26,434 nucleotides of DNA from positions 1 through 26,434 of the IMG/VR virus record IMGVR_UViG_3300009164_000310, one strand, 5' to 3'. A model generated the notes under the pieces. That model was not told the origin of the DNA and searched no databases. It saw nothing but the letters and a program-made list of their open reading frames with translations. This DNA is from a virus. The position numbers and the translations under genes are program-made. The first letter of the stretch is position 1, and every line of letters starts with the position of its first letter. Below are positions 1-5,568 of this stretch, piece by piece.

Positions 1-157
1 CGTCATAGTATTCGATGCCGCAGCAATCATCAGGTTTGCAGTCGCAAGCGTAGAACCGCAGCGCCGCCTCCAGCTTTTCGATGTGGTCGGCTGCTTCTTC
101 GATCACAGCATCGCCACACATCACGTTTTTACGCAGCCGCTTCACAAGATCAATCAT
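1..157 (-). CDS. partial small phage protein, C-terminus beyond the window edge
   Basis: The frame opens with ATG at 157 and runs off the left edge without a stop. The visible 52 residues start MIDLVKRLRK, continue with an acidic helix (IEEAADHIEKLEAAL) and then a Cys-rich patch (YACDCKPDDCCG). The start overlaps the end of the upstream gene (stop at 152-150), as elsewhere in this leftward operon. A short helical pair followed by clustered cysteines is common in small early phage proteins of unknown role. Metal binding by the CxC...CC patch is possible but unproven. I recognise no family, and the full length is unknown. Confidence 0.7.
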   Translation of the reverse strand, partial: MIDLVKRLRKNVMCGDAVIEEAADHIEKLEAALRFYACDCKPDDCCGIEYYD

Positions 158-377
158 CCTTCTTCTCCCTCTTGGGTGGCACGTGGCGCACGTACAGGCC
201 CAACTGCACCAGCACTTCCAAGATGATAGGCTGGTAGAAGAGGGCGCGGGCGCGCTGCTTCTTGCCGCCGTCAGCATCCTTCTCCATCATGCGCGCAGCG
301 GATCCCGGTCCACTGTCCGTGTCCACACGGGCGTTGTAGACCTTGAGCAACAGGCCATCGACTTCGTCCTTGGTCAT
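150..377 (-). CDS. hypothetical phage protein, 75 aa
   Basis: This 75-residue, highly charged protein starts MTKDEVDGLL and ends in a Lys/Asp-rich tail. It has no signal peptide, membrane segment or recognisable catalytic motif. The middle (KKQRARALFYQPIILEVLVQLGLYV) reads as an amphipathic helix that could mediate oligomerisation. The start codon shares its first base with the stop of the upstream zinc-ribbon gene (TGATG), so translation is probably coupled. It is kept because of this overlap and its place in an unbroken leftward operon. Function unknown. Confidence 0.65.
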   Translation of the reverse strand: MTKDEVDGLLLKVYNARVDTDSGPGSAARMMEKDADGGKKQRARALFYQPIILEVLVQLGLYVRHVPPKREKKDD

Positions 378-625
378 CAGACAATATCCTCATCTATGTA
401 ATCGAGTGGGTTTATCAGAAAGGTGCCAACCCTATTTCTTCTTCCCCGTGCCCTTGCGACGTCCAGATTAAGGCAACCGCAAGATTTAGTATTGCCGCTT
501 AATAGGAATCGGACGTCAACAGCCTTCTCATTCCCGCAGACACACTTGCAAAGAACACGTTTGTGGCCCCCCTTGGAGCCCGCCTCTCTTATGACGGTTA
601 AGCGGCCATAGGTGAGGCCCATCAT
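377..625 (-). CDS. small Cys-rich zinc-ribbon protein
   Basis: The 82-residue protein starts with a G-R-L-T-V-I strand (residues 7-12). It then has C26-x-C28-x-C30-G and, after about 18 residues, S-C49-G-C51. This CxCxCG...SCGC arrangement is the zinc ribbon often fused to AP2 or HNH endonuclease domains in phage proteins. Here the protein ends soon after it, in an acidic tail (DYIDEDIV), with no AP2 or HNH domain following. It may therefore be a stand-alone DNA-binding ribbon or a remnant of a homing endonuclease. The start at 625 overlaps the upstream stop (ATGA); a second ATG follows directly at 622. Confidence 0.75.
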   Translation of the reverse strand: MMGLTYGRLTVIREAGSKGGHKRVLCKCVCGNEKAVDVRFLLSGNTKSCGCLNLDVARARGRRNRVGTFLINPLDYIDEDIV

Positions 626-897
626 TGCAGATGCTCCTTCTGAGTGGCCATGAGTTTCTTGTGCTTCAACAGGAGGGCGACGGCTGTGCGCAACTGCCCT
701 TCGAAGTGGTCCATCTGTTCTTCGATGCTCATCTGACGGATGGGCATCTGCACGATCAGCGTGGCGGCGGTGTAGGTCAAGGCCGTCATGACCACGTAGT
801 CCACATGGCCGTGCAAGAGCTTCAGGATCTGTTGCTCGAGGTCCACGGCCTGCTTGTGGGCTTCCTTGTCGGCGAGCTTCTTGGCTGTCACGATCAT
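622..897 (-). CDS. hypothetical phage protein, 91 aa
   Basis: The start at 897 (MIVTAKKLADKEAHK) is preferred over an upstream in-frame ATG at 987, which would overlap the neighbouring gene by about 90 bases. A GGAG lies about 9 bases upstream of 897. The 91-residue product is mostly helical: a charged N-terminus, a central more hydrophobic stretch (YVVMTALTYTAATLIVQM) and a C-terminal helix rich in Lys, His and Gln. The hydrophobic stretch could be a weak membrane segment but has no flanking charge pattern that settles it. No family recognised. It sits 2 bases after the upstream gene. Confidence 0.65.
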   Translation of the reverse strand: MIVTAKKLADKEAHKQAVDLEQQILKLLHGHVDYVVMTALTYTAATLIVQMPIRQMSIEEQMDHFEGQLRTAVALLLKHKKLMATQKEHLQ

Positions 898-899
898 GG

Positions 900-1187
900 T
901 CAATGCTCCACGGGGTTGGTTATGGCCTTCTCGGCGGGGGCGATGATGGTCTCCGCGATGTGGAAGGCGATGTACTTGCCGGTCCACTCCTTCACGTCGT
1001 CCATGAAGACTTCGATCACCTTCAATGGGGCGATGTTGTTCGGGGCGGCGACGTTGAAGACTGACTGCCCGGCGAGGGAGGCCATCGCTGCAAGGACCAC
1101 GGCGGCGTTTTCCCCATCGCAGACCTTCGAGAGCCTGAGAGCGAGGTCATAGGTGGCCTTGTGCATCTCTTCGGTGTCCATGCTCAT
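900..1187 (-). CDS. hypothetical phage protein, 95 aa
   Basis: The ATG at 1187 (MSMDTEEMHKATYDLAL) is chosen because AGGAG lies 6 bases upstream. An in-frame ATG at 1202 sits before that site. The product is a soluble, mostly helical protein with conserved-looking stretches (LRLSKVCDGENAAVVLAAM and FMDDVKEWTGKYIAFHIAE) but no motif that I can assign. It overlaps the end of the nuclease gene by 4 bases. Operon position suggests an early accessory role; nothing more specific is supported. Confidence 0.65.
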   Translation of the reverse strand: MSMDTEEMHKATYDLALRLSKVCDGENAAVVLAAMASLAGQSVFNVAAPNNIAPLKVIEVFMDDVKEWTGKYIAFHIAETIIAPAEKAITNPVEH

Positions 1188-1579
1188 GGTTTGCTCCTGC
1201 AATAGGGCTTCTGTTTCAGGGTGCGGCGGATGGCCATGGGTTCGAATGGTCGGTACATGGAGTCGGAGTAGCGAGCGCAGTCCAAGACGTACCCTCCACG
1301 GACCATGGCCTCGCCGAGATCCTCGCCCGCAGCCGTGTAGCAGATGGCCACCACCCGGTCGTAGGACTTCTGCCCCGTCGGCTCACAGCGAACGTAGTGG
1401 GTGCCCTTTACAAGGGCGCGCAGGGCGTCTCTGGCTCGCGGGCCATTGGGCTCGTCGAGTTCTTCAGCGTCGATTCCAAACAGGCGCACGGCCTGACCTT
1501 GGATCGTGAGGGTGTCCCCGTCATGAACTGACGGGGTGCCGATGAGGGCGGTGCAGAGACCGAGGACTGCGCAGATCAT
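1184..1579 (-). CDS. staphylococcal-nuclease-like (thermonuclease) protein
   Basis: This 131-residue protein matches the SNase fold, which cleaves DNA and RNA phosphodiester bonds with Ca2+. Visible motifs in order are V18-H-D20-G-D22-T, R32-L-F-G-I-D37 with acidic residues E39, E40 and E43, and Y-D74-R75-V-V-A. They correspond to the Asp, Arg, Glu and Arg active-site positions of the family. The C-terminal LGEAMVRGGYVLDCARYS is also typical. The first 15 or so residues (MICAVLGLCTALIGT) are hydrophobic and could be a short, poorly charged signal or anchor. The start overlaps the upstream stop (ATGA). Likely roles are host nucleic-acid degradation or nucleotide scavenging, which is inference. 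Confidence 0.85.
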   Translation of the reverse strand: MICAVLGLCTALIGTPSVHDGDTLTIQGQAVRLFGIDAEELDEPNGPRARDALRALVKGTHYVRCEPTGQKSYDRVVAICYTAAGEDLGEAMVRGGYVLDCARYSDSMYRPFEPMAIRRTLKQKPYCRSKP

Positions 1580-2322
1580 TGGGCACCCTTTCCGAGGGCT
1601 CTATCGCTCATGGGGGCCATGCCCATCTTCGCGCGCAGGGCAACGAGGCTGGCCATGTACTTCGCCCGGGCCTTGGGGGCGCGGCACCGTTGGAGCTTGT
1701 CGGACAGGTCGGCGTAGCGCACCTCCGGAGGGCGTGGTTTGGAACCGGGCTTGCGGCCAGCGCCGGGCTGCGCTCCTCCACGGGTCTCCTTCTTTGGCGG
1801 GGCGACGGTCACGCCCTTGGGGTGCTTGATCAGGTTCTTTGCGAGGAGCTTGGTGAGGGCGTCGATCCGGATGGCGATGGCGTTGAGCTTGGTGTTCTGG
1901 ATGCGGGCCTGCGCTTCGCGGTCCATGGCCAACTCGGTCTTCAGGGTGTGGATGTCGGCGTTCAGTCCGTTGACCTTGTCCACCACGAGGTCGATGGCCC
2001 GTAGCACGGGGATCAGGGCGATCTCGAAGGTGGTCTGGTGGCGGCTCTCCGCAGCGGAGACCTCACGCTTCAGTTCGCGCACGGACTTGAGGAGATCGGC
2101 ATCGCGTTGCAGGGATCCCTTGTTCCGCTCTTCGTGGACCACGGCCATGTCGAGGTTGGCGGCGGCGTTGGATTGAGCGATCTCCGTGAGCATCTTGACG
2201 GCGATCAACACGGACTTGTGGTCGGCGTTGACCCGCGCCAAGGCGATCTCAAGATCGGTCGGGGTGGCGTTGACGGTCGGGCGCTTCCACCCGGTGAGGC
2301 TCTTCAGGGTTTCGATGTTCAT
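1576..2322 (-). CDS. coiled-coil protein with GGAQPGAGRK motif, 248 aa
   Basis: The start at 2322 (MNIETLKSLTGWKRPTV) has AGAAAGG 9 bases upstream and overlaps the previous gene's stop. Residues 20-165 are almost entirely helical with heptad-like spacing, so a long coiled coil or helical bundle is likely. Residues 181-193 carry RGGAQPGAGRKPG, a Gly/Pro/Arg motif seen near the N-termini of many phage DNA-binding proteins, including small terminases. A short basic helical region follows. The combination suggests an oligomeric nucleic-acid-binding protein, but it lacks an evident helix-turn-helix. Exact function unknown. Confidence 0.7.
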   Translation of the reverse strand: MNIETLKSLTGWKRPTVNATPTDLEIALARVNADHKSVLIAVKMLTEIAQSNAAANLDMAVVHEERNKGSLQRDADLLKSVRELKREVSAAESRHQTTFEIALIPVLRAIDLVVDKVNGLNADIHTLKTELAMDREAQARIQNTKLNAIAIRIDALTKLLAKNLIKHPKGVTVAPPKKETRGGAQPGAGRKPGSKPRPPEVRYADLSDKLQRCRAPKARAKYMASLVALRAKMGMAPMSDRALGKGAQ

Positions 2323-2789
2323 GACTTGTTGCCTTTCTTGCTGAGGTAGACTTTCTTGTCGTGGATCCCGGTCCACACGACCATGCTGGCCGTCTGCCGG
2401 AAGTCCTCCTGCTCTTCGTCCAAAAGCTGCTCTCCATACAGGACCTCGCGGACCAGATGGTCGCAGATCTCGGTGGCGAGGTCACAGGGGTGCTTGCCGT
2501 AGTAGGCCCGGGCGAGGTCCACATAGGCGTGGATGTCCGCATCCGTGGGCTCCCTGTCCTTGATGGAGCGGGAGCCGTGGAAGCTGTCCCGTGCGTCGGG
2601 GCAGGGCTGCTTATCAAGTAGGGCCTTGGCTTCACCATACGTGGCGAAGTCCCCGAGGAACTGGCGGTCGATCAGGCCCACCGTGTCGGAGACCGAGTCG
2701 AGGTACAGGATGTAGCGGTCCACCACATAGGATGGATTAGTCGCGGGGTTCGTCTTGTGGTCGATGACGAAGTGGTAGCTGATGGTCAT
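2319..2789 (-). CDS. hypothetical phage protein, 156 aa
   Basis: The start at 2789 (MTISYHFVIDHKTN) is set by a strong GGAGG 8 bases upstream. Longer readings would run back through the upstream gene. The 156-residue product mixes beta-like N-terminal strands with an acidic helical second half and a basic end. I see no catalytic motif, signal or membrane segment and recognise no family. Its ribosome-binding site and start codon lie inside a 51-bp repeat that is also found at the start of the next gene upstream. Confidence 0.65.
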   Translation of the reverse strand: MTISYHFVIDHKTNPATNPSYVVDRYILYLDSVSDTVGLIDRQFLGDFATYGEAKALLDKQPCPDARDSFHGSRSIKDREPTDADIHAYVDLARAYYGKHPCDLATEICDHLVREVLYGEQLLDEEQEDFRQTASMVVWTGIHDKKVYLSKKGNKS

Positions 2790-2834
2790 AGGATCTCCCT
2801 CCGGTTCAAAGCGCCAGCGTAGGCGAGCAGGGCG
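2784..2834. repeat. 51-bp gene-junction direct repeat, copy 1
   Basis: Direct repeat with 50 of 51 bases identical to 3020-3070, at an offset of 236 bp. It spans the end of the 79-aa gene, the GGAGG ribosome-binding site and the ATGACC start of the gene ending at 2319. Confidence 0.9.
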
Positions 2835-3025
2835 TCCTCCCAGATGTTGGCGATATACTCTTTGGCCTCTTCGCGGGTGCGAAGTGCGGCCAGACATTCC
2901 TCGGCGTCATCTTCCCAAACGCTCCAGACAAGAAAAGATGTGGCCGCTGCGTCAGGGCAGAGTTCCCACCCATTCCCCTCCCCGTGGGGCTCATTGCAAG
3001 CTTCGATCAGGTAGCGGTGGGTCAT
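2786..3025 (-). CDS. small hypothetical protein bounded by a duplicated gene junction
   Basis: This 79-residue acidic protein starts MTHRYLIEACNE and ends in LLAYAGALNRREIL. The last 14 residues are nearly identical to the end of the upstream gene (LFAYAGALNRREIL). The reason is a 51-bp duplicated segment covering the coding end, the GGAGG site and the next ATG. The middle has two Trp residues (SFLVWSVWEDDAEE) and a helix (TREEAKEYIANIWEDAL). No family recognised. Recombination between the two repeats would remove exactly this gene and leave the operon intact. Confidence 0.65.
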   Translation of the reverse strand: MTHRYLIEACNEPHGEGNGWELCPDAAATSFLVWSVWEDDAEECLAALRTREEAKEYIANIWEDALLAYAGALNRREIL

Positions 3026-3070
3026 AGGATCTCCCTCCGGTTCAAAGCGCCAGCGTAGGCGAACAGGGCG
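3020..3070. repeat. 51-bp gene-junction direct repeat, copy 2
   Basis: Second copy of the 51-bp direct repeat, differing at one base. It spans the last codons of the 90-aa gene, GGAGG and the ATGACC start of the 79-aa gene. Confidence 0.9.
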
Positions 3071-3294
3071 GCGGTGCGGACGGTCTTTCCGTTTTTGATG
3101 GGCTCGGGGAAGATGGCCGCGAACTGGCGACCACGCTCATAGGCCCACTGCTCGTTGGCGCAGTGCCGGTGGGCGTCATAGTCGATGGGCTTGCCTTGCA
3201 GGAAGGACCGGTGACCTTGGACAAAGGACGCCCGGCGCATGACCGTGCGCAGGGTGACCTTGTGGGTGGCGACTTGGCGGGGGGCGTGGGCCAT
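3022..3294 (-). CDS. hypothetical phage protein with YERGRQFA motif, 90 aa
   Basis: The start at 3294 (MAHAPRQVATHKV) overlaps the upstream stop in an ATGA arrangement, which favours it over the ATG at 3336. The 90-residue, basic, His-rich protein contains CANEQWAYERGRQFAAI (about residues 51-67). That segment is recurrent in small early phage proteins of unknown function and is probably a helix with a conserved Trp-Tyr-Arg face. The C-terminal 14 residues come from the duplicated junction segment and may not be ancestral to the protein. No enzymatic motif seen. Confidence 0.65.
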   Translation of the reverse strand: MAHAPRQVATHKVTLRTVMRRASFVQGHRSFLQGKPIDYDAHRHCANEQWAYERGRQFAAIFPEPIKNGKTVRTAALFAYAGALNRREIL

Positions 3295-3554
3295 CAGACG
3301 GACTCCACATGCGAGGAGACGGTCTTGCCATCCCATGAGAAGCGGGTGCGGGTGGCCGGGGCGAAGGTCTCCTGCGCCGTGGGCAACAGGATGGACAGGC
3401 CCTGAATGGCGGTCTCGAACCGGGCACGGATCGTGTCGGGGTATTGGGTTTCCCAGTACAAGAGGCTGGCGCAGTCGGACACCTCGGCAGCGAGGCGGCG
3501 GATTTCACGCAACACGAGCATGTCGCGGTCGGAGATGATGGGCGTCGGTTTCAT
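3294..3554 (-). CDS. hypothetical phage protein, 86 aa; first gene of the left operon
   Basis: The start at 3554 (MKPTPIISDRDML) is fixed by AGAAAGG with a 7-base spacer. The product is a soluble 86-residue protein with an N-terminal helix (DMLVLREIRRLAAEVSD), an aromatic patch (LLYWETQYPDTIRARFETAI) and a beta-like end. No family recognised. Being promoter-proximal in the leftward operon, it is likely made first. A small stem-loop (3578-3593) lies 23 bases upstream of the ATG, a layout shared with three other leftward genes. Confidence 0.65.
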   Translation of the reverse strand: MKPTPIISDRDMLVLREIRRLAAEVSDCASLLYWETQYPDTIRARFETAIQGLSILLPTAQETFAPATRTRFSWDGKTVSSHVESV

Positions 3555-3577
3555 GGGCTCACCTTTCTGTGTGAGGG

Positions 3578-3593
3578 GTCGCTGATTCGCGAC
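3578..3593 (-). other. stem-loop upstream of the AGAAAGG site
   Basis: GTCGC and GCGAC form a 5-bp stem around a 6-base loop. Seven to nine bases then separate it from AGAAAGG in the leader of the 86-aa gene. The stem is short, so it is counted mainly because its distance to the ATG matches those of the hairpins at 6970, 7596 and 8145. Confidence 0.4.
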
Positions 3594-3678
3594 TGGGGTG
3601 AGCATAGGATAGGGGTGGGAGGATGTCAACAGGGGGGAAACGGAAAAATGTGGGGGGATCGGGGTCCGTGGCCCTTTT

Positions 3679-3770
3679 GCTATAAAGAGGACAGGAAATC
3701 ACAGGGTTGATCACAAGGTGTGTCCTTAGAGAACCGGGGGATCACAGGGATCACAGGGTTGTTTTGAAAT
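3679..3770. repeat. left arm of a large inverted repeat with four iterons
   Basis: This arm pairs with 3901-3989 as an imperfect inverted repeat of about 90 bp. A 33-bp core, 3727-3759, is perfectly matched by 3911-3943. It carries ATCACAGGG at 3698, 3741 and 3750 and a variant ATCACAAGG at 3710. The copies at 3741 and 3750 are directly abutting. It lies in the presumed leader of the leftward operon. Confidence 0.92.
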
Positions 3771-3803
3771 TAGAACTTTACCGGCCGCGCGCACACATAG
3801 GTA

Positions 3804-3831
3804 AGTATAGTGAGTGCATACAGTATAACAA
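3804..3831 (-). promoter_or_regulatory. predicted leftward sigma70-type promoter between the repeat arms
   Basis: On the minus strand TTGTTA (3831-3826), a 16-base spacer and TATACT (3809-3804) fit a sigma70 promoter. It would start transcription near 3797 and give a leader of about 240 bases that includes the left arm. A nearby TTGACA (3837-3832) is too close to the first TATACT to pair with it. The extended TATACTTAC is shared with the promoter at 6381-6408. Confidence 0.5.
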
Positions 3832-3900
3832 TTGTCAATCAAGTCCTGCGCACACGTAACGGACCCCTAATCTGGTGACAATGCAGCCGAAAAATGGAAA

Positions 3901-3989
3901 TATTCGAAATACCCTGTGATCCCTGTGATCCCCCGGTTCTCTAGGGGTACACCCTGTGATCACCCTGTGATTTTCTCCCCTCTTTATGC
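3901..3989. repeat. right arm of a large inverted repeat with four iterons
   Basis: This arm carries CCCTGTGAT, the complement of the left-arm iteron, at 3912, 3921, 3952 and 3963. Spacing mirrors the left arm. It ends about 34 bases before the small terminase start. Next to its outer end is CTCTTTATGCTAAAA, mirrored by CTCTTTATAGCAAAA at the left arm's outer edge. Each contains a possible -10 (TATGCT or TATAGC) without a good -35, so any outward promoter here would probably need a bound protein. Confidence 0.92.
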
Positions 3990-4023
3990 TAAAACCCTGT
4001 TTCGGACACCGATGGAGGACCGC

Positions 4024-4620
4024 ATGGCGACCGCCAAAGCAACGCACAAGCCCAAGATGGACATCCTTGTGAACCCCAAGACCAAGGGGCTGACCGAGAA
4101 GCAGGAGAAGTTCTGCCGGATCTATGCCACCGAGGACGTCACCCGCACCGAGGCGGCGAGACAGGCCGGGTTTGCGGACAACACCGCAGCGTGGGCTGCG
4201 TCCCGGTTCCTGAATGGCCGGGACTATCCCCATGTTCTTGTCCGTATTGCCGAGATCAAGGAAGAACTCTCCCGCAAATACGAGGTGACCTTTGACAGTC
4301 ATATTCGCCAGCTTGCTAAGATCCGCGACATGGCTCTGGAGAAGGGGAACTACACCGCAGCGGTCGCGGCTGAGAAGTCTCGAGGACAGGCCGGTGGTTT
4401 GTATATCTCCCGCAGCGAGATCCTTGTGGGAAAGATCGACCAGATGTCCCGCGAGGACGTCATCGCCGAGATTGCCAAGCTCCAGCAGCAATTCCCCGTC
4501 CTGATGCAGTCCACCTCCCCCACCATCGACATGGTCGCCAATGCCCGCGACGTCGATGGGATCCCCGACTTCGTCCCCGATGATGAGCGCCAGCGCATGG
4601 CCGAGGAGATCGACCAGTGA
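4024..4620 (+). CDS. terS: terminase small subunit
   Basis: The start at 4024 is set by GGAGG at 4014-4018; upstream in-frame ATGs at 4012 and 3916 lack such a site. The 198-residue protein has the N-terminal helix-turn-helix of the Terminase_2 type (LTEKQEKFCRIYA followed by TRTEAARQAGF, about residues 20-48). Next come a helical oligomerisation core (VRIAEIKEELSRKYEVTF and IRQLAKIRDMALEKGNY) and AAVAAEKSRGQAGGLYI. The acidic C-terminus probably contacts the large subunit. Its role is recognition of phage DNA and loading of the large terminase. It is encoded about 4 kb from the large subunit, which is unusual, and directly beside the iteron-bearing inverted repeat. Confidence 0.88.
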   Translation: MATAKATHKPKMDILVNPKTKGLTEKQEKFCRIYATEDVTRTEAARQAGFADNTAAWAASRFLNGRDYPHVLVRIAEIKEELSRKYEVTFDSHIRQLAKIRDMALEKGNYTAAVAAEKSRGQAGGLYISRSEILVGKIDQMSREDVIAEIAKLQQQFPVLMQSTSPTIDMVANARDVDGIPDFVPDDERQRMAEEIDQ

Positions 4621-5144
4621 AAACCGAGGCTGAGATCTGGAAACGTCTGAAGCGAGAGACGGACAGGCTGGCCCACTGGACGCGCATCGAGGCGCGGGTA
4701 GGGGCGGGTATCCCCGACATCAATGGGGCCTATCAGTGGCCTCCTACGGGCCAGCAATCGCCTATTGAGATCTGGGTGGAGCTAAAGGTGTGTACGACAA
4801 AGACCTACAAAACAGCCGGGCTGTGGAGACCAGCGCAGATTGCGTGGCAAACCGCGAGATCTCGAGTGTCGCCATGCGTCTGGAACATGGTCAGCCATCC
4901 AGAGTCCCAGAGTCTCAGGATCTACAACGGTTCACGGATCACGGACCTTTGGGACGACGCAACAGGAAAAGCTGAACCAGATCAAACACTTAGCTATAGT
5001 GATCCATTGGCCATGTTCCTCGACATGGCGGCGGCGCGGGCCTCTGATCTAATTAGAGCCATGCACCAGACGCATAGCTCCCCTGCGCGGGCCTCTGATT
5101 CGCGGGCCTTTGATCCAATTGCAGACGCCCACACCAGAATGTGA
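4617..5144 (+). CDS. PD-(D/E)XK-type nuclease-like protein with repeat-derived C-terminus
   Basis: A GTG start overlaps the terminase stop (GTGA), with GAGGAG 8 bases upstream, so expression is probably coupled. Residues 4-60 contain an N-terminal helix, R27-V-G-A-G-I-P-D34 and then W-V-E55-L-K57. This matches the D...ExK core of VRR-NUC and Holliday-resolvase-like nucleases. WRPAQIAWQ follows, which is typical of the next helix. A packaging-associated or recombination nuclease is likely. The last 35 or so residues (from AAARASDLIRA onward) are encoded by GCGCGGGCCTCTGAT-type repeats, suggesting that repeat insertion extended the reading frame. The true domain probably ends near residue 125. 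Confidence 0.7.
   Translation: MKTEAEIWKRLKRETDRLAHWTRIEARVGAGIPDINGAYQWPPTGQQSPIEIWVELKVCTTKTYKTAGLWRPAQIAWQTARSRVSPCVWNMVSHPESQSLRIYNGSRITDLWDDATGKAEPDQTLSYSDPLAMFLDMAAARASDLIRAMHQTHSSPARASDSRAFDPIADAHTRM
5034..5056 (+). repeat. GCGCGGGCC repeat with extended -10-like end, copy A
   Basis: GCGCGGGCCTC followed by TGATCTAATTAG. The TGA-TCTAAT part resembles an extended -10 promoter element. The copy lies inside the 3' end of the nuclease gene. Confidence 0.7.
5085..5122 (+). repeat. GCGCGGGCC repeats, copies B and C in tandem
   Basis: Copy B is cut short after GCGCGGGCCTCTGATT. Copy C follows at once, CGCGGGCCTTTGATCCAATTGC, giving TGA-TCCAAT. Both are still within the nuclease reading frame. 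Confidence 0.7.
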
Positions 5145-5148
5145 ACAG

Positions 5149-5179
5149 CAAAAGGCCCCGAGGGTTTCCCCCCGGGGCT
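5149..5179 (-). terminator. terminator-like hairpin between convergent genes
   Basis: GCCCCGAGGG (5155-5164) pairs with CCCCCGGGGC across a short T-rich loop, with one mismatch. On the minus strand four T residues follow (complement of 5153-5150). It lies between the stop of the nuclease gene and the end of the leftward block, and could stop leftward transcripts. Confidence 0.6.
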
Positions 5180-5191
5180 CGGGCCTCGTGG

Positions 5192-5212
5192 TCGCGGGCC
5201 TCTGGTCTAATG
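5192..5212 (+). repeat. GCGGGCC repeat, copy D
   Basis: TCGCGGGCCTC followed by TGGTCTAATG, giving TGG-TCTAAT. A partial CTCGGGCCTCGTGG precedes it at 5179. It lies in the short gap before the end of the 61-aa leftward gene. Confidence 0.65.
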
Positions 5213-5214
5213 TT

Positions 5215-5400
5215 TCACGTGTGACAGTAACCGTCGCGCTCGATACAGAGCCACATCCCCTGCCAAGGAACGACAATCGCCCCGTCACAACCGAACGTCG
5301 GCTGCACGGCCGCGCGAAAGGCGCGATAGGTGATCCCGAGATTGACGCGGGAGAAGACGCGCCCAAGGGCGCGTCGCTGGTCTTTGGTGGTGGTGATCAT
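5215..5400 (-). CDS. small hypothetical phage protein, 61 aa
   Basis: The protein starts MITTTKDQRRALGRVF and ends GMWLCIERDGYCHT. The pattern has a basic N-terminal helix (KDQRRALGRVF), a central YRAFRAAVQPTFGCDGAIVVPWQGMW and a short C-terminal strand. I associate it with a small conserved protein of unknown function in alphaproteobacterial phages; this is from memory and not checked. The start lies 4 bases after the stop of the 53-aa gene. No signal, membrane segment or catalytic motif. It is the last gene of the inserted leftward block and is followed by a terminator-like hairpin. Confidence 0.7.
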   Translation of the reverse strand: MITTTKDQRRALGRVFSRVNLGITYRAFRAAVQPTFGCDGAIVVPWQGMWLCIERDGYCHT

Positions 5401-5404
5401 GGTT

Positions 5405-5566
5405 CTAGGCGTCCTCTGCTAGGGGTTCTATCTCAACTGCCAGTTCGTGTTCATCGCGCCATTGCTCCAGTGGAACGCTAAACGCGGCGTCATAGGCTTC
5501 TTCCTCGTTCTTCGCCTCTACAATAATTTCGAAGTGTTTGGTGGCCATCACGACAAAGCGTTTCAT
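5405..5566 (-). CDS. small acidic protein, 53 aa
   Basis: Two in-frame ATGs exist at 5572 and 5566. AGGAGG ends only 1 base before the first but 7 bases before the second, so MKRFVVMATKHFEIIVEAK at 5566 is the better start. The product has a beta strand with repeated aliphatic residues (RFVVMATKHFEIIVEA), a helix (NEEEAYDAAF) and an acidic end (VEIEPLAEDA). It is a compact alpha/beta miniprotein of the kind common among early phage genes. It overlaps no neighbour except the last bases of the upstream gene. Function unknown. Confidence 0.6.
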   Translation of the reverse strand: MKRFVVMATKHFEIIVEAKNEEEAYDAAFSVPLEQWRDEHELAVEIEPLAEDA

Positions 5567-5568
5567 TT

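Larger units (their letters stand above)
3555..4023. other. noncoding control region between divergent operons
   Basis: No credible gene was found in this 469-base stretch. It contains a small hairpin, a G-rich stretch (about 3625-3670), the inverted repeat arms, and a 130-bp spacer with AT-rich and palindromic pieces (ACAATTGT at 3829-3836). The divergent gene layout and dense iterons make it a candidate operator, replication origin or packaging-initiation site. The sequence alone does not decide between these. Confidence 0.75.

Noticed and set aside
3698-3971. TGTGAT/ATCACA motifs as CRP binding sites
   Set aside because: The half-sites are mostly direct repeats every 9 bp, not the TGTGA-N6-TCACA inverted arrangement. 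A phage-specific protein is more likely.
3985-3990. TATGCT as a full rightward promoter for terS
   Set aside because: No acceptable -35 lies 16-18 bases upstream. It was kept only as a note in the inverted repeat entry, as possibly activator-dependent.
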